Part shown: one piece after another, positions 52,186-62,562 of the stretch
Position numbering within the stretch: the stretch's first letter is position 1
Layout: each line of letters begins with the position of its first letter
DNA from: Gari tellinella
Lineage: Eukaryota; Mollusca; Bivalvia; Cardiida; Psammobiidae
DNA: 64,000 nucleotides
Assembly (NCBI GenBank): GCA_922989275.2
Contig: OV277856.1
Span: 53,949,358-54,013,357 of the forward strand
Reading direction: 5' to 3'
The notes under the pieces: model-generated
Databases searched by the model: none
What the model saw: the letters and a program-made list of their open reading frames with translations, nothing else
Told to the model about the DNA's origin: nothing
Translations under genes and position numbers: made by a program

Positions 52186-52776
52186 AACACTGTTTACAAT
52201 ACTACAATGCTTCGAGACTTATACAGTTATTGCCCTTACCAACTCATCAATAATACCCAAGCTCAGTTTGACCTTGACCAAATTTCGACTTTAAAAGTCT
52301 TAGAAAAGATTCAGAATATATTGTCAAGGATGCCACCTTAAGCGTTTATTGAATGCACAGTCTTGTTTATACTCTACATACCCAGTTTGATGACAAGACA
52401 TCTGTAAATTTGGGTTGCATACCAGTAGCTAGAACACTCCTTTTACTACTATAGATGAAAAGAACTCACCTTCGTGCGTCTCTTGTCAAAGATATATCAT
52501 TTTTGGTAGGATTGAAAATGCGGTCTATAGATTGGCGAATGCCGTCCGTCCGTCCGGTCTTAGGAGAGCGTGTTGTGGGGTTAGATGCTATATAAACCCT
52601 AACCCTAACCCCACAAACACCTTTTTTTAACCCCACAATACTCTCTTTCAACCCCACAATCACTAACTGGCCAGGTTAATGACCTAAACTGCCAGGTTAA
52701 TGACCCCATAATGTGCCTCCTGGATGTACGTCTGTCTGTCCGTCCGTCCTCACTTTGGTTGACCTTTTTGTTAGTG

Positions 52777-55700
52777 CAGGGGTTACACTAACGGCCGTAC
52801 GGGCGTATATTACGCCCAAAATTGAGGTCCATACGTCCAGATTTAATCCGCCAGACGTACGGTGGAATTCCCATTTTCTTTGAATACGCCGAGATATAAC
52901 CCTCCGGGCGTACGATCATAGAAAAAATCAATACTGCCGAATTATCGACATGCGACGTCCCGCTAGTGACAGTCAGTGGAATACCCAACCAATTAAGCCC
53001 CGCCTCTAAAACACTTTAAACAGGCTAATAACCAACAACTATCATTTGATTGGTTTATACAATTATTTCTGACCTGTCAATGAAATATCGCAGAACTGTC
53101 AATTGGGTAAGGTAATCATCTCTAATTGATGATTTAATCCCTTTTCACTAGTCATAAACAAAGCGACGGCCATATTGAATTTCGCCGGAGGTCCATATGT
53201 TCATCCATAATTAGCGATCAAGTATAGCCATATATTTATGTGATATTATCCGGTTTTGCAAGAAATAAACAATTTATTTATAAAATTGTTGAGTTTGATT
53301 AAAGAAACTACGAAAAAATCCTGTCGAAACGATATTATTGTAACCACGGAATTTGCCGATTTTTCGGTGCGAGTTTCCCATTCGGAAAACTTCAAATTTA
53401 ACTATCTAAGCTATTTCCTCAGTAAATTAACTACAGTACGATTAGAAAACATTAATATGAATGTTAAATAAGTATATCGCATTCAAAAACAAAAAATATG
53501 TTTGATAAATTTAACTATCTACTTCGATCGATCGCCGATTTGTAAGTACGGTAGTACAGTAATTCGGACATTACATATTTCGGATAAGAAATGATAGCCA
53601 TTGATAATCTGATTTTAGATGATAATTATTCATTCTATTTAAGTATTCAGAAATAATTAAGCCTCAATATAGCATCCCCAGTCATTTTTTTAAACTTCAC
53701 CAATTGTAACAGAAGTAGTTTTAAACGAAAGGTCTTGTTGATACCTTTGTAAAAGAGTTTAAATTATTAAGATATCTCTTCTAGAAAAAAAGTTACAGCA
53801 ATTTTAAATTACCTAAAACCGGTGATTTTTAGGAAAAATTTACCCCCATTTCATAGGCATATATCCGTGTCGCGACGGAACCAAAATAAGATACCTCTTT
53901 TTAAAAATTGCTGTAACTTTTTTATTTTTCAAGATATCTTGATGAAATTTGAAAATATGTTGTATTATTTCTTGCAGAAGCCATTTATGCATTTTTATTT
54001 GTTGTACTTTTATCGTATGACAAGTTATTTTAATAGAATTCCATTAAAATTCATGAAAATTTTAATTCTTTAATTTTGATGTTGGACAAAAATATATTTT
54101 TATTTATTATTAAGTATTTAGATCAGTTTTAAAAAGATGACTTGTATTTTTAATTGTGTATTATTGATTAATCAGCCACTAAGATTTATAAAAAATAGTT
54201 AAATGGGGTGAAATAACCATTCGTTTAAAAGAAAACTAAATCTTAAAATTGATCATGAAGCTGAATTTTAGTAGATAAGCTTCATGGACTCTTTCATTTA
54301 TATCCAGATGACTATAATGTTTCTATTTTGAGATCAGAAACTATAAGAAAACAAACCAATTACTTTTATTAGTAGTTTGTGTATGAAGTTACAGTTTATA
54401 GATCTTAATCTAGATTCCAATTATGTATTAAAGTTTCATTTAAAAATTTCTGAAATATTTTGAAATTATTGTTAGAAATATTTAAGTTCTAGACCATACT
54501 GTAATATTAAGTCAGATCTAATGTTAGAAACTGTACAGTATGCAATGTCAAGAAATTAATTACCAAATGTAATTATAGATGTTTTGTTGTTTCTCAACTG
54601 TTAAAATGCTATTTAACTTAATATTGTATTTGCTAAGAATTTGGATCCAAATCAGTAAAAGACAGTGAAGATAACCCAGGAACAAATTGGGATTGATCAG
54701 AACTGGAACTGATTTACAAGTAAAGTATTTCTGCAAAGCATGAATAGTCAAATAGACAAATACAGAAAACATTAATTTCAACTCTTTGAAAACTTTTCAT
54801 ACTTTTGTAAATATTTTTGATCAAGATTAAAAAAGCCAAGTGAAGTAACTAGGACCTGATCAGGGTATTATAACTGTTGTGGATACAATCACTCAGAACT
54901 AATTTCAAAAGATTATATGTTGTTAATTATTCATAGTGATTAAAAGCAGTTTGTTATCAAATTATAAATAGGTGTTCAAATGAATGTCACAATACAACAT
55001 TAAACAACTTGTCAGAATGAATATTATTGAAATTTATTGGGGGAGGGGGTGTCCTAGCACACAAATTGCAGAACTTTCTTTTACTTTTAAAAGTTTCATT
55101 TCAAATGGAAGTTGTAATCTACAAAGTAGTCAGAAGGAAAAGTGCTGAACGTTTGGTACATGTTTTGAAGGTGAAAAAGAGTTAATTATTTCTGAATTCA
55201 TGAAAAAGATTGACTAATTTTCATCAAAAGTTCAGATTATCAATGACAAAAATTTCTTATCCGAAATATGGAATGTCCGAATTACTGTACAGCCGTATAT
55301 TCATTCCTGCGATCGACCAACAGAGAAAGTTAAATTTATCTAACACAATTTTTGTTTGGAATATAATATACTTATTTTACATTCATATTAATAGTATCTA
55401 ATCGTTCTGTTGTTAATATTTAGAGAAAATAGCTTAGAAAGTTAAATTAGCTGTATACGGAATGAGAATCTCGCACCGGAAAAAATCGGAAAATGTTCCG
55501 TTGTTACGCTGCTACATTTCGACCCCGATTTGGTCGTAGTTTCTTTACAAAAGCAAAATCAAACTCAATAATAATATAAATAAGTTCTTTATTAAGGGCA
55601 AAAGCCGGATAATATTGCATAAATATATGGCAATAAGCCTCGGTTGCTAATATTTGTATCAACATATCGATCGCCGGTAAAAATCCAACATGGCCGCCGC

Positions 55701-57250
55701 TTGGATTTGCCGAGTGCGTGAGAAATTTTGGTAAACTTTGAACTTTGATACTCGTTCCGGGGCAGTAAACAGCAATTTAAAACATTGAAATATACATTTT
55801 CTGAAACTTTGGAATGTGCTTAATACGATCGTTTACGAATCTTAAAAAAATAATTTCGGGTTTTTGGTGTAGATCGTATTTAAACTTTGGTGATCTATAT
55901 CTCGTGAACCAAAAGTCGGATCAACTAGGATCAAACATATTCAGAAAGGTCATTCTCTCATCTGATTGGATAACAGAACCTCATTAATATTAACATATGC
56001 AAAAATTTCGCGCGCATGAATGAAATAGGTCACCTCCAAAAATAATGCGCAGAAATCCGATACCAAGCTGTGAGGCTTCAAAATTGCCGATAACCTACTT
56101 TTACCAATAATATTGATTATTTTTAAAAACTCTATTACAGCTTAACTTATATCACTTGAAAGCAAATTTTATTAGCTTTCAAACGTAGTGATTTTCATTT
56201 CAATTGAGATATTATTCATAAAGCAATCATGATTTGTTCTACACTACCCATGGATGAACAGGTAATTCTGAAGTAGATATCGGCGTTTATCGGGGTTGCT
56301 ACTCAATATGTGTACCAAACGTTCTGCATTTTTTCTTCTGACCGATTTGTTGATTGTAGCAGTTGGAATGAAACTTCTTAATTATTATTTAAAATGCAGT
56401 TTGTGTACAGGGAATTTGTGTTGCAGTTTGTGTATAGGGAAATTTTTTTTAAACAAGAAACGTTTTCTCAGAATATTTACTCAGATAAGTTGTTTATTGT
56501 TGTACTGTGAAATTAATAATATTAGCACCTAAATACTTAATGAAAATTGATAACAAACTGCTTTCAATCCCTTTGAATAATTAACATAATGGTATGCATT
56601 ATCAAAAAGTCTTCTGAATTTTTTTTGAAATTTGCTCTGATTGTAGTAACTACAATTACAACCCTGGCCAGGTGCCAGGTCCTAGGTACTTCAACTAGTA
56701 TTTAATCTTGATCTGAAATATTCACAAAAGCAAGAAAAGCTGTCAAAGAGTTGAAATTACTGTATTCTGTTTCTGTCTAATTTGACTATTAATGATAAAA
56801 AAAATTGTAGAAATATATACTTGTACAAATTTAGCAATTCTATTTCAGGTTTTGACTGTACAGTAAATTTTTCAAAATTATAAGTGCATAGTATACATAT
56901 CTTGTGCTGACTTTGAAGTGAGACTTGGATTATAAACTGTATCAAATCTTGCTTTTAACAAGATTCAAGTACAATGAAACCTGAATTAAGGGTTAAGCTG
57001 CAGCCAATCACTGAAGAAACATTGAAGTCTAAAAAATACATGTTATTGCAAAAATAACCATATTTAAGAAGCAATATCAATATGTTAGCAATTTGGGTAA
57101 TGCATACAAATCAAAGGCTGTTTTAAGGCAAGATATTACAGCATTTTCGCGCAAGAAAGATTGGGACTTCCTGGAATTTTGGATAGGACTTCCATTTTCA
57201 TCATACTGGAAGTCGGGACTTCCTGAAAAAAATCTTTAGTGCAACCCCTG
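52777..57250. mobile_element. 4.5-kb CAGGGG-ended (hAT-like) element in HAPSTR1 intron 1
   Basis: Left CAGGGGTTACACTAAC, right complement CAGGGGTTGCACTAAAG. TTAGTG flanks both sides (52771-52776, 57251-57256). The left flank (CTTTGGTTGACCTTTTTG) is a piece of the tandem repeat that continues on the right, so the element interrupts the array. The interior is AT-rich, with a large inverted repeat (53155-53625 versus 55225-55700) and no recognised transposase. The hAT assignment is inferred from ends and duplication size. Confidence 0.68.
53155..55700. repeat. Large inverted repeat, possibly a nested long-TIR element
   Basis: The left arm (GACGGCCATATTGAATTTCG … GATATTATCCGG … TCGGACATTACATATTTCGG, 53155-53625) is matched in reverse by 55225-55700 (CCGAAATATGGAATGTCCGA … AGCCGGATAATATTGCATAA … CAACATGGCCGCCGC). 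Arms are ~470 bp at moderate identity with a ~1.6-kb spacer. A second, small inverted pair lies at 53760-53935 (AAAAAGTTACAGCAATTTT / AAAATTGCTGTAACTTTTT). Confidence 0.75.
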
Positions 57251-58190
57251 TTAGTGTCAGTTTTAGCCAAAGCTTAAGTCCTACAGCAACCAAATTTGGC
57301 ATGTACAGTTGTAATGAGGTCATCATCACATACCGTGGGTAACTAGGTCACTGTGACCTAGATTTCACAGTCCAATGACTTAGAGAGTTCTTGGTTAACC
57401 TTTTCGTTTGCGTCTTGGTTTACCTTTTTGTAAGTGTCAGTTTAAGTCCTACAGCAACCAAATTTGGCATGTACAGTTGTAGTGAGGTCATCATCACATG
57501 CCGTGGGTAACTAGGTCACTGTGACTTAGATTTCACGGTCCAATGACTTAGAGAATTCTTGGTTAACCTTTTCGTTGCGCTTTGGTTTACCTTTTTGTTA
57601 GTGTCAGTTTTAGCCAAAGCGTGAGTCCTACAGCAACCAAATTTGGCATGTACAGTTGTAGTGAGGTCATCATCACATGCTGTGGGTAAATAGGTCACTG
57701 TGACCTAGATTTCACGGTCCAAAGACTTAGAGAGTTCTTGGTTAACCTTTTTGTAAGTGTCAGTTTTAGTTAAAGTTTAAGTCCTACAGCAACCAAATTT
57801 GGCATGTACAGTTGTAGTGAGGTCATCATCACATGCCGTGGGTAAATAGGTCACTGTGACCTAGATTTCGCGGTCCAATGACTTAGAGAATTCTTGGTTA
57901 ACCTTTTGGTTTGCATCTTGGTTTACCTTTTTGTAAGTGTCAGTTTAAGTCCTGCAGCAACCAAATTTGGCATGTACAGTTGTAGTGAGGTCATCATCAC
58001 ATGCCGTGGGTAACTAGGTCACTGTGACTTAGATTTCACGGTCCAATGACTTAGAGAATTCTTGGTTAACCTTTTCGTTGCGCTTTGGTTTACCTTTTTG
58101 TTAGTGTCAGTTTTAGCCAAAGCGTGAGTCCTACAGCAACCAAATTTGGCATGTACAGTTGTAGTGAGGTCATCATCACATGCCATAGGT
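57251..58190 (+). repeat. Tandem repeat with higher-order periodicity
   Basis: The unit contains GTCCTACAGCAACCAAATTT, GGCATGTACAGTTGTAGTGA, GGTCATCATCACATGCCGTG and TAGGTCACTGTGACCTAGAT. Positions of ATTTGGC give spacings 168, 179, 156, 168, 179. So three unlike units make a ~503-bp higher-order repeat that then starts again. Six units are present, the last one incomplete. Confidence 0.88.
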
Positions 58191-58302
58191 AAAGTTTATA
58201 TTATATTATATGCAAAGCAAAAGTGTAGACAATCCGGCCATACCGACATTGGCGGTTTCTCGTTAAATTTATATGTAGATTAAATTTATTTTATTTTATC
58301 AG

Positions 58303-58374
58303 ATCGTACCAATGGGCTTTCACTGTGGATTCCTTTCCAAAATGCTGCCTCATCAGTAACAACGCTATACAAAG
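58303..58374 (+). CDS. HAPSTR1: HAPSTR1, coding exon 2
   Basis: A 72-nt exon between TTTTATCAG and GTATGT. With the G from exon 1 it reads DRTNGLSLWIPFQNAASSVT + TLYK and leaves one base. The GLSLW(V/I)PFQNAA..VT.LYK block is highly conserved in HAPSTR1 and is a second copy of the FQN-A-A...LYK motif of exon 1, so the protein carries a tandem motif. Both flanking introns are phase 1. The tandem repeat ends only ~110 bp upstream of the acceptor. Confidence 0.92.
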
Positions 58375-58501
58375 GTATGTATCCTTACAGTTTTAATTAC
58401 AGGGCGTTGAACTTAGTCAGCTTTTGCTGTACAGGACATCATATTTGTCTTACAGACAAAGCCATCTCTCTAGTCTCCATTTTATTGCACTGTGTATGCG
58501 C

Positions 58502-59135
58502 TTAACCCTTTACTCCCAGGGTTTTCCCTTGCATTTTGTAAATGAGAGTCCTAAGGACCCTCAAACCTTTCACTTTGAGAGTCCCGAGGCATATTTGGGG
58601 GTCCCAAATTAATTAAATTTGTAAATGCATACAATGTTGACAAATAAATTGCAAAACCTTTGTAAACTGTTTAACAGTGCAAATTTATGATTAATCTCTG
58701 ATGGTATATGAAGCATACCCCACATCAGTATCTACATATCTGAGAATTTGCGGGTTTGGAGTAAAATGTGGTCAAAGATTTGAGGGTCCTGGGGATTCTT
58801 GGGGTTGGACAAATAGGAGTCCCAGGTGACAGAATTGCGTCCAAGATGCAGGAAACCTGCGTCCGGGAAAACCCTGTACTCCATAGCCTGTTTCTACTTT
58901 TGAAGATAGATGACTACTTAAAGCAGGTTGAAAGTAAAGCAGAATGCACCTTAAGGTGCATTCTGCTTTACTTTCAGCCTGCTTTAAGCTACCACCTGCT
59001 AGAAAAATGAAAATATTCCTTATGAAGTTATGATACATATTCATGACTGTGTAAATTAGAACTATTTTCTTCAGCGGAGGAATAAACTGAATGCGCTAAA
59101 AGACGCTTCTAAGTTCTATTGGGGAAAGGGTTTAA
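58502..59135 (+). repeat. MITE family D interrupted by a CAGGG element
   Basis: TTAACCCTTTACTCC starts D. After the insertion it resumes TACTCCATAGCCTGTTTCTA, runs through a perfect hairpin (TTAAAGCAGGTTGAAAGTAA … CACCTTAAGGTG) and TTTTCTTCAGCGGAGGAATA, and ends GGGGAAAGGGTTTAA. Confidence 0.8.
58517..58876. mobile_element. CAGGGTTTTCCC-ended MITE (family F)
   Basis: Left CAGGGTTTTCCCTTGCATTT; right GTCCGGGAAAACCCTG. TACTCC flanks both sides (58511-58516, 58877-58882), where uninterrupted D copies have it once. Internal GAGAGTCCTAAGGACCCTC-like inverted words. hAT-like, 360 bp. Confidence 0.82.
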
Positions 59136-59577
59136 AGGGAACAAATAAGGTATTCTCCACTGTACCTGTTTCCCTGCGCCACAGAGTACAGGTGCTAGCT
59201 TAAAGCAAGATGTGTGTATAGTAGAAAGCTCAAGAAGAAGCTCAACTTCCGTATTACAATAATCTGGCCCTAAGCAGTGTCCCTCTCTAAAAATAGTCTA
59301 AACACAGTTAGATATAAGTGTTTAGCACTACATAGATTATTAGGTCACAACAAATTTTATGAGAGGCTCACAGGGCAACCAAAATTATTTTCTTGTTGCC
59401 CTGAATTTGTCATAAATACCTAAACTGTGTTGATAATTTTTCTAGCTGCAGGTGGTCAGAGAAATCATTGACTTAAAAATAGATTTAAGAAAAAGTGTCA
59501 TGTATGCAAGACAAAATATCAAAATGCAACCAATCGGAATATATATAATCACTTAAGTTAATCAGTTTCTTGTACAC

Positions 59578-59846
59578 TGCAATGGAGTAGACGTTATTCT
59601 TTTTAGTTTTAAACGCAAACGAAACATTAAAGCATTGCAATAAATGCAGAAAATGTCATTTTTTGAATTTTTTTAGCAATTCACTTCAATCTACCATAAG
59701 TGGCAAACAGTTTGGAGTCTGATCAGACTCTAGGTTATCTGGTGTCTGGTCTGTCTCCAAATTGTTTTCAGTGGAAATATTAGTTTTAGTGTAATCGCTT
59801 TTAATAATAAAGTTTTATTGGAAAAGAATCATATGTTCTCCACTGC
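59578..59846 (-). repeat. MITE family A, old divergent copy
   Basis: AATGGAGTAGACGTTATTCT, TTTTAAACGCAAACGAAAC, GGCAAACAGTTTGGAGTCTG, GGTTATCTGGTGTCTGG and TATGTTCTCCACTG. All parts are in order, with many substitutions and an AATAATAAAG insertion. Confidence 0.7.
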
Positions 59847-59895
59847 AGCACAGTCACTTCAGCCTTTTAGCAGCACAAGGAGATGTGTATTTCTA

Positions 59896-59958
59896 TACCT
59901 GTCTGGTTTAACTCTTTACCTGTCTGGTTTAACTCTTTACCTGTCTGGTTTAACTCTT
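59896..59958 (+). repeat. 21-bp direct repeat, three units
   Basis: TACCTGTCTGGTTTAACTCT + T repeated three times in register, running directly into the D terminus TTAACTCTTTACCTGATAGC. It looks like slippage copies of a MITE D end. Confidence 0.85.
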
Positions 59959-60206
59959 TACCTGATAGCCTATTACTTGTATTGAAGATAGATGACCACT
60001 TAAAGCAGGTTGAAAGTAAAGCAGAATGCGCCTTAGGGCGCATTCTGCTTTACTTTCAGCCTGCTTTAAGCTTCCATGTGCTAGAATATATAAAATATTC
60101 GCTTTAATATTTATTCATAACTAATTAAATTGGAACTACGTGTACTTTCTTCAGGGGAGGAATAATTATATGTGCTAAAAGGCGCTTCTATGGGGGAAAG
60201 GGTTAA
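59929..60206 (+). repeat. MITE family D, best copy
   Basis: TTAACTCTTTACCTGATAGC start; hairpin TTAAAGCAGGTTGAAAGTAA / TTACTTTCAGCCTGCTTTAA around CGCCTTAGGGCG; then CTTCAGGGGAGGAATAA and GGGGAAAGGGTTAA at the end. Confidence 0.82.
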
Positions 60207-60579
60207 ATATATGGCTGTGAGAAAACTGGCATGAATCTGATTAAACTGAATATGTCCTTAGACATTAATGTAGGAAACACAAGTGCTGTGATTCAGTACA
60301 TGTATATTTATTCAGTGTAGTTATTGTCCAAAGTTCTCACAAATATCTGCTGAGATTCTGTTCTTAAGAGACAAAATATGCCTTTCATCAATTCAAAATA
60401 AATAATTTCCCTATTTTCATGGCTGAGGATTTTGTGTGTAAATTCTGTTTACTAGTTTTAGGGCGTTATCTTTTCAAGCAGACTGTTTCTTCATGAAAAC
60501 CTTACCAAGAGTGAACATTGGGGTGGAAGCGAGACATACATGTACAGAACTTACACAGTTTCTACTTTTTAGAAGGCTT

Positions 60580-61813
60580 TATTCAGATAAGAGAGAGTAT
60601 TTTTGCCTGTTTAAACAAAACTAAATGCAATGGTCTAGTGTACAAAATGGCTATTCCTTGGAAATGTTTACAAATTGTTTAAATTTGAATGGCAAACTGG
60701 ACTTTGCGTCTGATTATGATCACAGGGACATGGCACGATTGATTTTTGAGAGAAAAAATTGTCAAAAGGTATATATAGAGACAAGGGGTACAACTGATTG
60801 TTAGTACATGCTCACCCTATCTCGACAAAAGCGGTCATATCACGAATAATAATTGATAAAACGACACCCTTTTTGCACTTCTGTCTAGCTTATATAATAC
60901 CCTTCCATAAAAACATAACATAAAACCAACTGTAAGCATGCACTTTCAAAAGTAATTGCATTTACTCACAGAAATCAACGACTTTTGGAAAACGGGACAG
61001 GTGTTCGTTCACAGCTGAAACCGCATTGACCACTACCGTGTGCTTGTATAGGCGGTAATATCGAACATGACAGTCATACAGTTCCATGGATATCCATTTT
61101 TTACACCGATCAAAGCTGATTTATACTCAAACCATTGCAATACCAACAACAAATTTGCATGTTTTCATCGGCAGTAAAGCTCTTCTTGTACATGTAGGCT
61201 TTTTTGGTACGGCAATGATTTGAGAAGAAATCAGCTTTGATCGGTGTCAAAGCTGTATATTTATGGAACTGTATGACTGTCATGCTCGATATTACCGCAT
61301 AAACAAGCGTACAGTAGTTGTCAATGACTGTAACACTCGATTACCGCCTAAACAAGCATACAGTAGTGGTAAATGCTGTGTTAGCAGTGAACGAACACCT
61401 GTCCCGTTTTCCAAAAGTCGTTGATTTCTGTGAGTAAATGCAAATACTGTTGGAAGTGCATCCTTACAGTTGGTTTTATGTTATGTTTTTATGGATGGGT
61501 ATTATATTAGCTAGACAGAAATGCAAAAAGGATGTCGTTTCATCAATTATTATTCGTGATATGACCGCTTTTGTCGAGATAGGTTGAGAATATACTAACA
61601 ATAAGTTGTACCCCTTGTCTCTATATATACCTTTTGAAAAAAATTATCCTAAAAATCAATCGTGCCGGGTCCCTGTGATTATGATCAGATGCTTGGTTAC
61701 AATATATCTCATTTGGCTTCAAACTGTTTGCAGTGCCTTTTATGGGCTTAGTGTTTTTACCATAATTTAAACAATCTGCAAGTATTTAGAGATAATAACG
61801 TCTTCTCCATTAT
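60580..61813 (-). repeat. MITE family A split by a foldback element
   Basis: 60580-60720 carries GCCTGTTTAAACAAAACTAA, AATGGCTATTCCTTGG and GGCAAACTGGACTTTGCGTC. After the foldback, GATCAGATGCTTGGTTACAA, TTTGGCTTCAAACTGTTTGC and AATAACGTCTTCTCCATTA complete an old A copy. Confidence 0.7.
60721..61677. mobile_element. Foldback transposon, 957 bp, 8-bp target duplication
   Basis: Ends CACAGGGACATGGCACGATT and complement CACAGGGACCCGGCACGATT; ATTATGAT flanks both sides (60713-60720, 61678-61685). The arms pair over about 400 bp almost to the centre (GGTACAACT, AGCGGTCATATCACGAATAA, CGGGACAGGTGTTCGTTCAC, TACACCGATCAAAGCTGATT). The right arm has an extra ~57-bp tandem copy (AACAAGCGTACAGTAGTTGT then AACAAGCATACAGTAGTGGT). 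8-bp duplications occur in hAT and P superfamilies; no transposase is encoded. Confidence 0.88.
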
Positions 61814-62011
61814 ACTAGGGCTCCAGATAAGGGGAGTATTTCGAAATATAAAATCTTCATTTTCTGCATTAAACCATATATGGTGTCACTACTCATTAGA
61901 ATCGTCTCTTCGAGACCATTCTTATGAGTAGTAACACCATAGGATTTGGTGCTGAAATAAGTGAAAATATGTTGTATTTGTTCAGTTCACTCCCTCTTAT
62001 CTGGAGCCCCG
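61814..62011. repeat. MITE family M (GGGCTCCAGATAAG ends)
   Basis: Left AGGGCTCCAGATAAGGGGAG; right CTCCCTCTTATCTGGAGCCC. The inner hairpin GTGTCACTACTCATTAGAAT / ATTCTTATGAGTAGTAACAC has a loop CGTCTCTTCGAGACC. Half copies are at 25876-25965 and 63685-63760. Confidence 0.78.
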
Positions 62012-62042
62012 TTATATAACACATTTTCTTCCATACTATCAG

Positions 62043-62342
62043 ATAGTGTAAATACGGCAAACCACTGTACAGAGCTTGGTGTTCAGAGAGGCAAACAGCG
62101 TCATATTAGAGACATAGTGTCGTGGGTAAAGAAGCGAAGAAGATGTATCAGAAGGGAGGAGTTGTTAGCTTTCTTGTGTGGCAAAAATCCTCCGCAGAGG
62201 ACTAAAGTTAGCGGAGGCATGATGAGACACACACCTTCTGCTAGACTTGAGAGGCCTTTTCCAAGGTTCTCATCGGCAGATAACATACAGACAAATCCTG
62301 AAGCTGACCTGGAGTGTTTCCGAGAAGCTATTGCTTTGCAAG
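62043..62342 (+). CDS. HAPSTR1: HAPSTR1, coding exon 3
   Basis: A 300-nt exon from ATCAG|ATAGTG to TTGCAAG|GTATGC. Joined in phase it reads DSVNTANHCTELGVQRGKQR, HIRDIVSWVKKRRRCIRREE, LLAFLCGKNPPQ and ECFREAIALQ. WVKKRRR.IRRE.L..FLCGK and FREAIALHG-type motifs are the signature of HAPSTR1; the basic KKRRR stretch probably contributes to nuclear localisation. The end AAG|GTATGC leaves phase 1, so the C-terminal exon is expected downstream. Reading through the donor would add only MLWFT and a stop. No downstream exon was found up to 64000, so the gene leaves the window. Confidence 0.93.
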
Positions 62343-62403
62343 GTATGCTATGGTTCACTTAAGTCTTTAACCCATTACACCATAAGTACGACTTTATATA
62401 GAG

Positions 62404-62562
62404 GATAATTGTTTTTTTCAGTATAAGATAGAAATTTAATCCATTGAGTGAACATCAGACGTTATATTTTCACGAGTGGCAAAGCCACTTGTGAAAATAT
62501 AACAGTCTGATGTTCACGAAATGGATTAAATTCGTTCTTATACTGAAAAAATACAATTATTC
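62404..62562. repeat. Foldback in HAPSTR1 intron 3
   Basis: GATAATTGTTTTTTTCAGTA / TACTGAAAAAATACAATTAT outer arms, TTTAATCCATTGAGTGAACA / GTTCACGAAATGGATTAAAT middle, TTATATTTTCACGAGTGG / CCACTTGTGAAAATATAA inner; loop CAAAG. Confidence 0.88.

Larger units (their letters stand above)
49036..58302 (+). other. HAPSTR1: HAPSTR1 intron 1 (9.27 kb)
   Basis: The donor is GTAAGT and the acceptor TTTATTTTATTTTATCAG. The intron holds two LINE fragments (49215-49361, 50697-51618), a CAGGG-ended element (49362-50354), a partial S-family MITE (52109-52185), a 4.5-kb CAGGGG-ended element (52777-57250) and a tandem repeat (57251-58190). The interval 51620-52100 shows nothing recognised. Confidence 0.85.
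58375..62042 (+). other. HAPSTR1: HAPSTR1 intron 2 (3.67 kb)
   Basis: Donor GTATGT, acceptor TTCTTCCATACTATCAG. Contents: D with nested F, divergent A (59578-59846), a 21-bp triplication, D (59929-60206), A split by a 957-bp foldback, and MITE M ending 31 bp before the acceptor. The interval 59140-59575 shows nothing recognised. Confidence 0.85.

Noticed and set aside
61961..62042. Start of the HAPSTR1 exon 3 ORF at 61961 as a translation start
   Set aside because: The first 27 codons lie in MITE M and the intron; the AG at 62041-62042 and the conserved protein begin at 62043.
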